This document shows positions 1-8,793 of a stretch of 64,000 bases of DNA, in pieces. Numbering within the stretch: position 1 is the stretch's first letter; each line of letters begins with the position of its first letter. A program made the position numbers and the translations under genes. The stretch spans positions 4,092,001-4,156,000 of the forward strand of contig NZ_CP136136.1 of assembly GCF_038024875.1 (NCBI RefSeq), in the 5' to 3' direction. The stretch comes from Gordonia rubripertincta (lineage in GTDB: Bacteria; Actinomycetota; Actinomycetes; Mycobacteriales; Mycobacteriaceae). Below the pieces are notes generated by a model. That model made no database searches, was not told the DNA's origin, and saw only the letters and a list, made by a program, of their open reading frames with translations.

Positions 1-984
1 GAGGCTCTCGGCACACTGAGCAAGGTCGAGGCCTGCGCCGCTGACGGTCGACTCTCCGGCGAAATTGTCGACGCCATCGTCCGCGGCGTCGCTGTGATCG
101 AGAAACGCTGCCCCACAGCACTATCCGACGACAACCGCATCATCCATCAAACCGAACTGCTCACCCAGGCCCTCTCCGGTGCCACACCCACAGACATACA
201 GAGGTGCGCACAGACGATCGGCAATACCCTCGCCGACGACCAGGACTGTAACCCTGCCTGCGACGACCGCACTCTCAACACCCTGTCTCACCACCTCACC
301 GACGACTCCCGCGTCGACATCCGCGCGAACATCAACCAGGCAGTCGGGGAGAAATTCATCGCGATGATCGACGAGCGCTCCATACCTCGTCCCGAACCCG
401 ACGGCGCCGCCGACCGACGCTCCGCCGATCAACGACGCGCCGACGCCCTCGAAACACTTTTGGATCAAGCCGCCGTCGGAGCCGCCATGGACACCATCGG
501 CACACCGCGAACCCAAACATTGCTGACCATTCCCGCCGACGGCGACGACCCCGCCCACCTGCCCTGGACGGGGCCGGTCACCAACGCCACCGCCAAACAA
601 CTCTCATGCGATGGCACCCTGACCGAGATCATCATCGACGGCGAGACCGTGCCCCTTCAAATGGGACACGAAAGGCGCCTGTTCCCACCACATCTGCGCA
701 AAGCGATCATCCTCCGCGACCAGACCTGCATCAAATGCGGTGCACCGCCCTCACACACCCAGGTCCACCACATCCTGCACTGGTCCGACGACGGGAACAC
801 CGACCTCGACAACGGCTGCCTGCTCTGCCAACGCTGCCACACCCAGGTCCACCACCACGGCTGGGACATCGTGATGGGGTTCGACCGGCATCCGTGGCTG
901 GTCCCACCCGTCGAGATCGATCCGCAGCGTCGACCCCGCCCTGCCCACAACCGCCGCACCATGCGTCTCGACGACGCCGCATGA
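1..984 (+). CDS. DUF222/HNH endonuclease domain protein, 5' end missing
   Basis: The reading frame is open to base 1, so the N-terminus lies outside the window; the first ATG-type start inside it is not the real start. The visible part is the C-terminal half of a DUF222 domain followed by a classic HNH nuclease domain. The HNH part shows CIKCG, then HHILHW, a GN.DLDNG stretch, LCQRCH and a final VHHHGW, i.e. paired zinc cysteines and the His/Asn/His core. This is the '13E12 repeat' type of protein found in many copies in mycobacterial and Gordonia genomes. Its substrate is unknown. A perfect 17-bp hairpin lies about 100 bases downstream, and the next gene is convergent. Confidence 0.88.
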   Translation, partial: EALGTLSKVEACAADGRLSGEIVDAIVRGVAVIEKRCPTALSDDNRIIHQTELLTQALSGATPTDIQRCAQTIGNTLADDQDCNPACDDRTLNTLSHHLTDDSRVDIRANINQAVGEKFIAMIDERSIPRPEPDGAADRRSADQRRADALETLLDQAAVGAAMDTIGTPRTQTLLTIPADGDDPAHLPWTGPVTNATAKQLSCDGTLTEIIIDGETVPLQMGHERRLFPPHLRKAIILRDQTCIKCGAPPSHTQVHHILHWSDDGNTDLDNGCLLCQRCHTQVHHHGWDIVMGFDRHPWLVPPVEIDPQRRPRPAHNRRTMRLDDAA

Positions 985-1087
985 CAACAGCTTTCGCGTA
1001 GCACCTTTCGCATCCGGCGATTGAGCACCGAGCCGGGACCGCAGTCGTTCTTTGACAAGTCCACAGTGTGAAAAGCGAGCCGACGGA

Positions 1088-1125
1088 TTCCGTCCTGCTC
1101 AGCAGAGATGCTGAGCAGGACGGAA
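1088..1125. terminator. Bidirectional hairpin terminator
   Basis: Perfect 17-bp inverted repeat (TTCCGTCCTGCTCAGCA and its complement) around a GAGA tetraloop. It lies between the converging HNH and UvrA-like genes, 12 bases beyond the latter's stop. There is no long U-tract, as is usual for actinobacterial terminators. Confidence 0.75.
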
Positions 1126-1137
1126 CACCGGGCACCG

Positions 1138-3549
1138 TCAGGCCCCGACGTACTCAGCCAGGTGTTGGCCCGTCAACGTCGACCGGTCAGCAACGATGTC
1201 GGCCGGGGTTCCCTCGAAGACGATCCGACCGCCGTCGTGGCCGGCGCCGGGTCCGAGGTCGATGATCCAGTCCGCGTGCGCCATCACCGCCTGGTGATGC
1301 TCGATGACGATCACCGATTTGCCCGAGTCGACGAGCCGGTCGAGCAGCCCGAGGAGCTGTTCGACGTCGGCGAGGTGCAGGCCGGTCGTGGGTTCGTCGA
1401 GGATGTAGACGTCGCCCTTCTCCCCCATGTGCGTCGCCAGCTTCAGACGCTGTCGCTCGCCACCCGACAGGGTCGTCAACGGCTGGCCGACCTTGATGTA
1501 GCCCAGACCGACATCGACCATGCGATGAAGAATCTTGTGCGCTGCAGGCAGTTTCGCGTCACCGTCGGCGAAGAAGGCCTCGGCCTGCGCTACGGACATC
1601 TCGAGGACTTCGCTGATGTTGCGCCCACCGAGGGTGTATTCGAGCACCTCCGCCTGAAAACGCCTGCCCTCACACACCTCGCAGGGGGCCGCAACCCCGG
1701 CCATCATCGCGAGGTCGGAGTACACGACGCCGGCACCGTTGCAGTTCGGGCAGGCGCCCTCCGAGTTGGCGCTGAACAGAGCGGGTTTGACCCCGTTGGC
1801 CTTGGCGAAGGCCTTGCGGATCGGTTCGAGTAGTCCGGTGTAGGTGGCCGGGTTTGAGCGTCGGGAACCCTTGATCGCGGTCTGATCGATCGAGACCACG
1901 CCCTCGGCGTTGGCGACCGACGAGTTGATCAACGAGGACTTGCCCGAACCGGCGACACCGGTGAGCACGACGAGGACGCCCAGCGGGATGTCGACGTCGA
2001 CGTTCCGCAGGTTGTGCATGTTCGCGCCGCGGACCTCGAAAGCGCCACTGGGAGTGCGGACCTCGGGTTTGACCGAGGCACGGTCGTCGAGGTGACGACC
2101 GGTGAGGGTGTCGGCCGAGCGGAGTTCCTCGACCGTGCCCTCGAACACGATCTCGCCGCCGTCGGTGCCGGCTCGCGGACCGAGGTCGACGACACGGTCG
2201 GCGATGGCGATGACCTCGGGCTTGTGTTCGACGACCAGCACCGTGTTGCCCTTGTCCCGCAGGGCACGGAGCAGGTCGTTCATCCGCTGGATGTCGTGCG
2301 GGTGCAAGCCGATCGACGGCTCGTCGAATACGTAGGTGACGTCGGTGAGCGACGATCCGAGGTGCCGGATCAGCTTGGTGCGCTGGGCTTCACCGCCCGA
2401 CAGCGTGCCGGCCGGCCGGTCGAGGGACAAGTAGCCGAGACCGATGTCGACGAAGGCGTCGAGATGTTCGCGCAGCGATTTGATCAGCGGCGCGGCCGAC
2501 GGCTCGTCGAGTTCGGCGACCCATTGCGCCAGATCGCTGATCTGCATCGCGCAGGCGTCGGCGATGGAGATGCCCTTGATCTTCGACGAACGGGCCTCCG
2601 CGGTCAGACGTGTGCCCTCGCAGTCCGGACAGGTCTGGAACGTGATGGCGCGGTCGACGAAGGCGCGGATGTGCGGCTGCATCGCCTCACGGTCCTTGCT
2701 CAGCATCGACTTCTGGATCTTCGGGATCAGGCCCTCGAAGGTGATGTTGATGCCCTCGACCTTGATCTTGGTCGGCTCCTTGTAGAGCAGATCGTTGAGT
2801 TGCTTCTTGGTGTACTTGGCGATCGGCTTGTCCGGGTCGAAGAAGCCGCAACCGCGGTAGATCCGCCCGTACCAACCGTCCATCGAGTAACCGGGGATCG
2901 TCAGTGCGCCCTCGTTGAGCGACTTCGACGCGTCGTAGAGCGCGGTGAGGTCGAAGTCGGAGACGTCGCCACGGCCCTCACACCGCGGACACATGCCGCC
3001 GGTGATCGAGAAGCTGCGGCGCTCCTTGACCTTCTGGCCGCCCTTCTCGACGGTGACCGCACCCGCACCGCTGATCGACGCCACATTGAAGGAGAACGCC
3101 TGCGGGGAACCGATGTGCGGCTTACCCAGACGGCTGAACAGGATTCGGAGCATCGCGTTCGCATCGGTGGCGGTGCCGACCGTCGACCGCACGTTGGCGC
3201 CCATGCGTTCCTGATCGACGATGATCGCCGTCGTGAGTCCTTCGAGGACGTCGACGTCGGGGCGGGCCATCGACGGCATGAAGCCCTGGACGAACGAACT
3301 GTACGTTTCGTTGATCAGCCGCTGGGATTCGGCGGCGATCGTGCTGAAGACCAGTGAACTCTTTCCCGAACCCGACACGCCGGTGAACACGGTCAGCCGA
3401 CGTTTGGGCAGCTCGACGTCGACGTTCTTGAGGTTGTTCTCGCGGGCCCCGTGCACCCGGATGCGGTCGTGGGTGTCGGCGGGATGGGGGTCGTACTCTT
3501 CGACCGGGGCGGATCGGGGCGTCGACTTCGTGCGCGCGGCTGGGCTCAT
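1138..3549 (-). CDS. UvrA-like ABC-ATPase (excinuclease subunit A paralogue)
   Basis: Tandem ABC ATPase of the UvrA family, about 803 residues; canonical UvrA is about 950. First cassette: Walker A GVSGSGKSSL, zinc-type CPRCEG and CPDCEG pairs, signature LSGGEAQR, Walker B VFDEPSIGLH. Second cassette: GVAGSGKSSL, CPNCNG, LSGGERQR and ILDEPTTGLH. The short length fits class II UvrA/drug-resistance (DrrC-like) members, which have reduced insertion or UvrB-binding regions, so it may act in DNA-lesion or DNA-intercalator tolerance rather than standard excision repair (inference). The start at 3549 is chosen because GGAGA precedes ATG at good spacing; an upstream ATG at 3573 lacks this. It appears to be a single-gene unit. 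Confidence 0.85.
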   Translation of the reverse strand: MSPAARTKSTPRSAPVEEYDPHPADTHDRIRVHGARENNLKNVDVELPKRRLTVFTGVSGSGKSSLVFSTIAAESQRLINETYSSFVQGFMPSMARPDVDVLEGLTTAIIVDQERMGANVRSTVGTATDANAMLRILFSRLGKPHIGSPQAFSFNVASISGAGAVTVEKGGQKVKERRSFSITGGMCPRCEGRGDVSDFDLTALYDASKSLNEGALTIPGYSMDGWYGRIYRGCGFFDPDKPIAKYTKKQLNDLLYKEPTKIKVEGINITFEGLIPKIQKSMLSKDREAMQPHIRAFVDRAITFQTCPDCEGTRLTAEARSSKIKGISIADACAMQISDLAQWVAELDEPSAAPLIKSLREHLDAFVDIGLGYLSLDRPAGTLSGGEAQRTKLIRHLGSSLTDVTYVFDEPSIGLHPHDIQRMNDLLRALRDKGNTVLVVEHKPEVIAIADRVVDLGPRAGTDGGEIVFEGTVEELRSADTLTGRHLDDRASVKPEVRTPSGAFEVRGANMHNLRNVDVDIPLGVLVVLTGVAGSGKSSLINSSVANAEGVVSIDQTAIKGSRRSNPATYTGLLEPIRKAFAKANGVKPALFSANSEGACPNCNGAGVVYSDLAMMAGVAAPCEVCEGRRFQAEVLEYTLGGRNISEVLEMSVAQAEAFFADGDAKLPAAHKILHRMVDVGLGYIKVGQPLTTLSGGERQRLKLATHMGEKGDVYILDEPTTGLHLADVEQLLGLLDRLVDSGKSVIVIEHHQAVMAHADWIIDLGPGAGHDGGRIVFEGTPADIVADRSTLTGQHLAEYVGA

Positions 3550-3719
3550 CGTGTCTCCATCGCGGCGGCGCATGCCGGTGCGCAGCCATCATCGTGTTCG
3601 GGCAGTATTTCCGGTGTCGTATCGGTATGACTGGATCCAACCAGGAGAGTCATCGGCGATTCGACGACTCCCCCGGCCAGGGCTTCAGGTGGCGGCAATC
3701 GACCGGCGCCGCACACGAT

Positions 3720-4130
<411 letters not shown>

Positions 4131-4150
4131 GGAAGTCAGGCTAGGCACCC

Positions 4151-4582
4151 TCACCCCCGCTGCGCTTCTCGATTCCTGATCGGTCTCGTGATGTTCTTGG
4201 CCAGACACGCGGGGATCCCGTCGGTGGCATCGGCGGACTGCTCGCGGTAGACCGTCGGCGGCACCCCGACCAGTTCGGTGAACCGTGTGCTGAAGGTGCC
4301 GAGCGATGAGCAGCCCACCTCGAAACAGACCTCGGTGACGCTGAGATCGCCACGACGCAACAGAGTCATCGCTCGTTCGATGCGACGTGTCATGAGATAC
4401 GAGTACGGCGACTCCCCGTAGGTCTGACGGAACTTGCGGCTCAGGTGCCCAGCCGACATGTTCACGCCCCGAGCCAGTGCCTCGACGTCGAGCGGCTGGG
4501 CATACTCGCGGTCGATCCGGTCGCGGACCCGGCGGAGCAAGGTCAGGTCACGCAGTCGCTGGTCGGAATCGGAGCGGGCCAC
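4151..4582 (-). CDS. AraC-family DNA-binding regulator (HTH domain only)
   Basis: A 143-residue protein that is almost entirely the double helix-turn-helix of AraC/XylS regulators. The first HTH is around LDVEALARGVNMSAGHLSRKF and the second around SVTEVCFEVGCSSLGTFS, followed by the family PPTVYR-type ending. There is no separate ligand-binding N-terminal domain. It probably regulates the adjacent VOC gene and possibly itself (inference from co-orientation and 20-base spacing). It starts 34 bases downstream of the phosphosugar mutase gene on the same strand. Confidence 0.85.
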   Translation of the reverse strand: MARSDSDQRLRDLTLLRRVRDRIDREYAQPLDVEALARGVNMSAGHLSRKFRQTYGESPYSYLMTRRIERAMTLLRRGDLSVTEVCFEVGCSSLGTFSTRFTELVGVPPTVYREQSADATDGIPACLAKNITRPIRNREAQRG

Positions 4583-4616
4583 GGGTTGATCGTAGGCGTC
4601 GGATTCGGAACGTGGG

Positions 4617-6317
4617 TCAGCCGCGGAGAAGTGCGGCCATGTCCCCGCTGATCGCTTGCAGCCGTTCGGCGGCGCGGGCGTGCGGGATCTCGCGGTCCGC
4701 GCACGCGAGGACGACCTCGAGGTAGCACTTCAGTTTCGGTTCGGTGCCCGACGGCCGCACGATGACCCGATCGTCGGCGGCGGTACGCAGGACGAGTGCG
4801 TCGGTCGGCGGAAGGTCGGCGGAACCCGGCGCGAGGTCGAGGATCTCGAGGACCTCGGAACCGGCCAGTGTGTCGATCCTCGTGGTGCGCAACCGGTCCA
4901 TCATGTGGCCGATCTCGCCGAGGTCATCGACGCGGATCGTCAGCGGGGCGGTCGCGTGGAGGCCGTGGCGTCGGGCGAGGTCATCGAGGAGGTCGACGAG
5001 TGTGCGGCCGTCTGCGGCGAGTTCTTCGACGAGGCTGATGACGCGGACCATCGCCGAGATCCCGTCCTTGTCGCGCACCGCCTCCGGGTCGGTGCAGTAC
5101 CCGATGGCCTCCTCATAGCCGAATCGCAGATCCGGTGTCCGGGCAATCCATTTGAAACCGGTGAGGGTCGAAGCGAACCGCAGACCGTGATGGGCGGCGA
5201 TCTTCCCCAGCAGCCGGCTCGACACGACCGAGCAGGCGAGAGTGTCGCCGCTGCGGTCGTCGTCACGGGCGGCCTGTTCCCCCAGCAGCCAACCGATCTC
5301 GTCGCCGGTGAGCTGGCGCCAGTCGTCGTCGGTGGGGGTGGCGACCGAGCAGCGGTCGGCGTCTGGGTCCAGGGCGATGACGACGTGTGCGCCGACGTCG
5401 CGGGCCAGCTCGAGGGCGCGGTCGAGGGCTCCGGGTTCCTCCGGGTTCGGGAAGGCGACGGTCGGGAAACCGGGGTCGGGCGCGAACTGCTCGTCGACGA
5501 CGTGGATGTCGTCGACGCCGGCGGCACGCAGCACCGCGAGAGCGGTCGCACCGCCGACCCCGTGCATGGGCGTCAGGACGACGCGCACCGAGCTGGGTTC
5601 GGTGCCGGGTCGAAGTCCGGCGGTTCGGGCGATGTAGGCGTCGGTGGTGGCATCGTCGAGGGCCACGACAGCGGCGGCGTCGCGGGCGATCTCGTCGGCC
5701 GGTGGCGCGGCGTCGATGAAGGCGGCGATCGATTCGTCGGCAGGCGGGACGATCTGGACACCACACCCGGCAGGGTCGGTCGCGCGTCCGCCGAGATACA
5801 CCTTGTAGCCATTGTCCGCGGGCGGATTATGCGACGCGGTGATCATCACTCCGGCATCGCAGTCGAGGGCGCGGGTCGCGTACGCGGTCACCGGTGTCGG
5901 CAGCTGACGAGGGAGCGTCAACACCGTGAGGCCCTGTGCGGCAAGGACTTCGGCGGTGGCCTCGAGGAAGGCGTCGGAACCGTGCCTCGCATCGCACCCG
6001 ACGACGACGCGCGCGTCGGGTCCGACGGTGTCGATGAGGTGGCGACCGAGGCCGTATGTGGCGCGGGTGACCACCGCGACGTTCATGCGCGTCTCCCCCG
6101 CCCCGACCTCGCCGCGCAGGCCGGCCGTACCGAAGGTGAGTGGGCCGCGGAATCGGTGGTGGAGATCGGCGGCGGCCGCAGCATCTCCGGAGTCCGCCGC
6201 GTCGATGAGGCGGGTGAGTTCGCCACGGGTCACCGGATCCGGGTCGTGGTCTCGCCAGGTACGCGCGGTCTCGATCACCCGCGCGACGCTATCAGTCAGC
6301 GGATGCGACGCTGACAT
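4617..6317 (-). CDS. pmmB: Phosphomannomutase/phosphoglucomutase family enzyme
   Basis: An alpha-D-phosphohexomutase of 566 residues that interconverts hexose 1- and 6-phosphates. All four family sites are present: the phosphoserine loop TASHNPPADNGYK, the metal loop DPDADRC, the sugar-binding loop GYEEAIGY, and the phosphate loop RPSGTEPK. FGTAGLRGEVGAG near the N-terminus is typical of the PmmB/PgmB-like subgroup. The start overlaps the end of the upstream GlgC-like gene by 22 bases, suggesting translational coupling. The pairing with a sugar-nucleotide pyrophosphorylase suggests a joint role in activated-hexose supply (inference). Mannose versus glucose preference cannot be decided here. 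Confidence 0.88.
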   Translation of the reverse strand: MSASHPLTDSVARVIETARTWRDHDPDPVTRGELTRLIDAADSGDAAAAADLHHRFRGPLTFGTAGLRGEVGAGETRMNVAVVTRATYGLGRHLIDTVGPDARVVVGCDARHGSDAFLEATAEVLAAQGLTVLTLPRQLPTPVTAYATRALDCDAGVMITASHNPPADNGYKVYLGGRATDPAGCGVQIVPPADESIAAFIDAAPPADEIARDAAAVVALDDATTDAYIARTAGLRPGTEPSSVRVVLTPMHGVGGATALAVLRAAGVDDIHVVDEQFAPDPGFPTVAFPNPEEPGALDRALELARDVGAHVVIALDPDADRCSVATPTDDDWRQLTGDEIGWLLGEQAARDDDRSGDTLACSVVSSRLLGKIAAHHGLRFASTLTGFKWIARTPDLRFGYEEAIGYCTDPEAVRDKDGISAMVRVISLVEELAADGRTLVDLLDDLARRHGLHATAPLTIRVDDLGEIGHMMDRLRTTRIDTLAGSEVLEILDLAPGSADLPPTDALVLRTAADDRVIVRPSGTEPKLKCYLEVVLACADREIPHARAAERLQAISGDMAALLRG

Positions 6318-7525
6318 TCGACGCGGTCACCGAGAGACACCTTCGCCCCGCGCTGGATCTGGGTGTCCATCCCGATGAGGGTGATCTTCTCGGTGGGCAC
6401 CGGCCGGGTTCGAGGATGGCCGCCGATCGTCGCCTTCGGCCCCACCCGGACACGTTCGTCGAGGATCGACCACGCGACGGTCGCCCCGGCGCCGATCACG
6501 GTGTCACTGAAGATGATCGAGTCGACGACGGTGGCACCCTTCTCGACGACCACACCGGGCCCGAGGACGCTACGTCGTACGGTTCCGCACACGTGGGCGC
6601 CGCTGCTGACGAGGCTGTCCTCGACAACCGCACCGGCTTCGATGCGGGCCGCGGTACGTTGCGGCTGGTTCGTCAGAACCGGTCGCTCGGCGCGGAAGAC
6701 GTCGATCTTGCCGTCGATCAGATCTCGGTGTGCCTGCAGGTAGGTCTCGGGCCGGCCGGCGTCGATCCAGTACCCCGACATCGCGTGCGCCACCGTCTTT
6801 CCGCGTTCGACGAACCACGGCACGAGGTGTTCGCCGAAGTCGCCGAGGCCGGTGTCGTCCTTCGCCGAACCCACCGTCGTCTCGCGCGCCAGACCTTCCA
6901 GTCCTTCGATGAGCACCTGCGGGTCGTAGATGAAGATCTCGGTGGCGATCGTGCGCGTCGTCGCACGGTCTGGCTTGTAGCGGAACTCGCGGACAGTACC
7001 GTCGCGGCGGGAGGTGACCGTAGCGTGCTGGGATGCCTCCTCCAGCGAACAGGTCGTGGTGACGATGGTGCATTCGGCGCCACGGCTGCGATGGGTGTCG
7101 AGGGCGTCGCGGAAGTCGAAATCGTAGACGTGGTCGGCGCTCATGACGATCACCTCGGCCGGGCCGTGTCGGGCGATCCGGTCGCGGATCCGGTACAGCA
7201 GGTCGGCGTTGCCGGTGGCGAAGCCGTCCTCGGTCTCCGGGGCATCGGTCTGCTCAGGCATGACGATCCGCAGTCCGCCGCTGGTGCGGTCGAGATCCCA
7301 GGGGCGTCCGCCGGCGACCAACTGGGTCAGCGTCTCCGCCTCGTACTGGACACACAGCCAGACGTCGTCGACGTGACTGTGATGCAGGTTGGACAGTGGG
7401 AAGTCGATGAGTTGATAGTTTCCCGCGAACGGCAGCGCCGGTTTGGCCCGCCGATCGGTCAACACCTCCATTCGGGAACCACGCCCACCGGCTTGCACGA
7501 TCGCGAGAACATCAGAGTGCCGCAT
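6296..7525 (-). CDS. GlgC-like sugar-phosphate nucleotidyltransferase
   Basis: About 409 residues starting MRHSDVLAIVQAGGRGSRME. The N-terminal nucleotidyltransferase domain has the glycine-rich signature and the RAKPALPFAGNYQLIDFPLSN-type region, and the C-terminus has hexapeptide-like repeats (GAVVEDSLVSSGAHV, GATVVDSIIFSDTVIGAG) of a left-handed beta-helix. This resembles glucose-1-phosphate adenylyltransferase (GlgC). However, the usual EGTADA nucleotide-site segment is replaced by ATGNADLLYRI, so it could be a paralogue with a different base or sugar preference. The start is ATG 7525 (GTG 7528 is also possible); a longer open frame upstream overlaps the divergent FAD gene and was rejected. 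It overlaps pmmB by 22 bases. Confidence 0.75.
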   Translation of the reverse strand: MRHSDVLAIVQAGGRGSRMEVLTDRRAKPALPFAGNYQLIDFPLSNLHHSHVDDVWLCVQYEAETLTQLVAGGRPWDLDRTSGGLRIVMPEQTDAPETEDGFATGNADLLYRIRDRIARHGPAEVIVMSADHVYDFDFRDALDTHRSRGAECTIVTTTCSLEEASQHATVTSRRDGTVREFRYKPDRATTRTIATEIFIYDPQVLIEGLEGLARETTVGSAKDDTGLGDFGEHLVPWFVERGKTVAHAMSGYWIDAGRPETYLQAHRDLIDGKIDVFRAERPVLTNQPQRTAARIEAGAVVEDSLVSSGAHVCGTVRRSVLGPGVVVEKGATVVDSIIFSDTVIGAGATVAWSILDERVRVGPKATIGGHPRTRPVPTEKITLIGMDTQIQRGAKVSLGDRVECQRRIR

Positions 7526-7594
7526 CACCCCAGTGTGCCCGAGAGCTCGGTCTGTACCGGGATGACTGATCGAGCGATGAGAAGGGAGAGCCCG

Positions 7595-8719
7595 GTGGAA
7601 CGGACCGATTGCCTGGTGGTGGGCGGCGGCATCGTGGGTCTGGCCGTGGCCCGTGCGGTGGCGGCGACCGGGCGCGAGGTGGTCGTTCTCGAGGCCGCCG
7701 ACTCGGTCGGCACACAGACGACCTCGCGGAGTTCGGAAGTCATCCACGCAGGTATCTACTATCCCGAGGGCAGCCTGAAGGCGCGGTTGTGCGTGCGGGG
7801 ACGCAAGCTCCTCACCCGGTACTGCGACGAGCACGGTGTTTCCTGGCGTCGACCGGGCAAGCTGATCGTGGCCGTCGACGACGCCCAGACGGGCCGGCTC
7901 GATGTCCTGCTCCGGCACGGACACACGAACGGCGTCGGCGACCTGCGACGGATCGACGGCGTCGAACTCCACGAGCTGGAGCCAGACGTGCAGGGTGTGG
8001 CCGCCCTGCTGTCACCGTCGACCGGGATCGTCGACGTCGACGGGGTGGTCGGCGCCCTGCGCCGGGACCTCGAGTCTGCGGGCGGAGCAGTGGCGTTGCG
8101 CAGCAGGGTGATCGGCGGGCGCGTCGACAACGGCGGAGTCATCGTCGACACGGCCGAGGGTGGGTCGGCGTCGGCGCGCGTGCTGGTGAACTGTGCCGGA
8201 CTGGGTGCGTGGGACGTGGCCCGATCGCTGGACGGGTTCGACGGTCCGGTCCCGCCGCGTCACCTGGCGAAGGGCAACTACTTCGGATTGTCCGGTGCAC
8301 GAGCGCCATTCCAGCACCTGGTGTACCCGGTGCCGGTCGATGGCGGTCTGGGGGTGCACTTCACGATGGACCTCGCCGGCGCGGCACGGTTCGGTCCGGA
8401 CGTCGAGTGGTTGGACGGTGATTCTGACGCCGGAGATCTCGACTACTCGGTCGACGAGACACGCCTGCCCGACTTCGAGGGATCGATCCGCCGATACTGG
8501 CCCGGATTACCCTCCGGCGCACTCGCTCCCGCGTACGCCGGCATCCGACCCAAGACCAGCGGCCCCGGCGAGGCGGCCGCGGATTTCGTCATCGACGGGC
8601 CGGCCACGCACGGGCACGCCGGGCTGGTCAATCTGTTCGGCATCGAGTCGCCCGGGATCACGTCGTGCCTGGCAATCGGCGAGTATGTGGTCGGGTTGAT
8701 GGGCGGCGAGGCCCGGTGA
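7595..8719 (+). CDS. FAD-dependent oxidoreductase, L-2-hydroxyglutarate oxidase-like
   Basis: A DAO-type flavoenzyme of about 374 residues. The N-terminus carries the dinucleotide motif DCLVVGGGIVGLAVARAVA and the FAD ribose acidic residue in VVLEAA. Then comes the family block TTSRSSEVIHAGIYYPEGSLKA, which is characteristic of the LhgO/YgaF group that oxidises L-2-hydroxyglutarate. The C-terminal block includes YAGIRPK and FGIESPGITSCLAIGEYV. The GTG at 7595 is preferred because GGGAGA lies about 8 bases before it; in-frame ATGs at 7562 and 7577 lie further upstream. It is divergent from the GlgC-like gene with only a short shared promoter region. The substrate assignment rests on family resemblance only. 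Confidence 0.82.
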   Translation: MERTDCLVVGGGIVGLAVARAVAATGREVVVLEAADSVGTQTTSRSSEVIHAGIYYPEGSLKARLCVRGRKLLTRYCDEHGVSWRRPGKLIVAVDDAQTGRLDVLLRHGHTNGVGDLRRIDGVELHELEPDVQGVAALLSPSTGIVDVDGVVGALRRDLESAGGAVALRSRVIGGRVDNGGVIVDTAEGGSASARVLVNCAGLGAWDVARSLDGFDGPVPPRHLAKGNYFGLSGARAPFQHLVYPVPVDGGLGVHFTMDLAGAARFGPDVEWLDGDSDAGDLDYSVDETRLPDFEGSIRRYWPGLPSGALAPAYAGIRPKTSGPGEAAADFVIDGPATHGHAGLVNLFGIESPGITSCLAIGEYVVGLMGGEAR

Positions 8720-8762
8720 GCGCTCACGATTTCCGTACGCGCTCACGATTTCCGGGTGAGCG
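8716..8762. terminator. Palindrome cluster at a convergent gene junction
   Basis: GTGAGCGCTCAC (8716-8727) is a perfect 12-bp palindrome overlapping the FAD gene stop. The 15-mer CGCTCACGATTTCCG occurs twice (8721-8735 and 8740-8754). The second copy pairs with GTGAGCG at 8756-8762 to give a 7-bp stem. It sits between two converging genes, so a bidirectional terminator is the simplest reading. Confidence 0.5.
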
Positions 8763-8793
8763 GGAACGGAACCCGTGATCGCGACCGCCGGAG

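Noticed and set aside
1052..1057. TTGACA as a promoter -35 box
   Set aside because: No TANNNT-like -10 at 16-19 bases and no gene downstream on the plus strand; the next gene is convergent.
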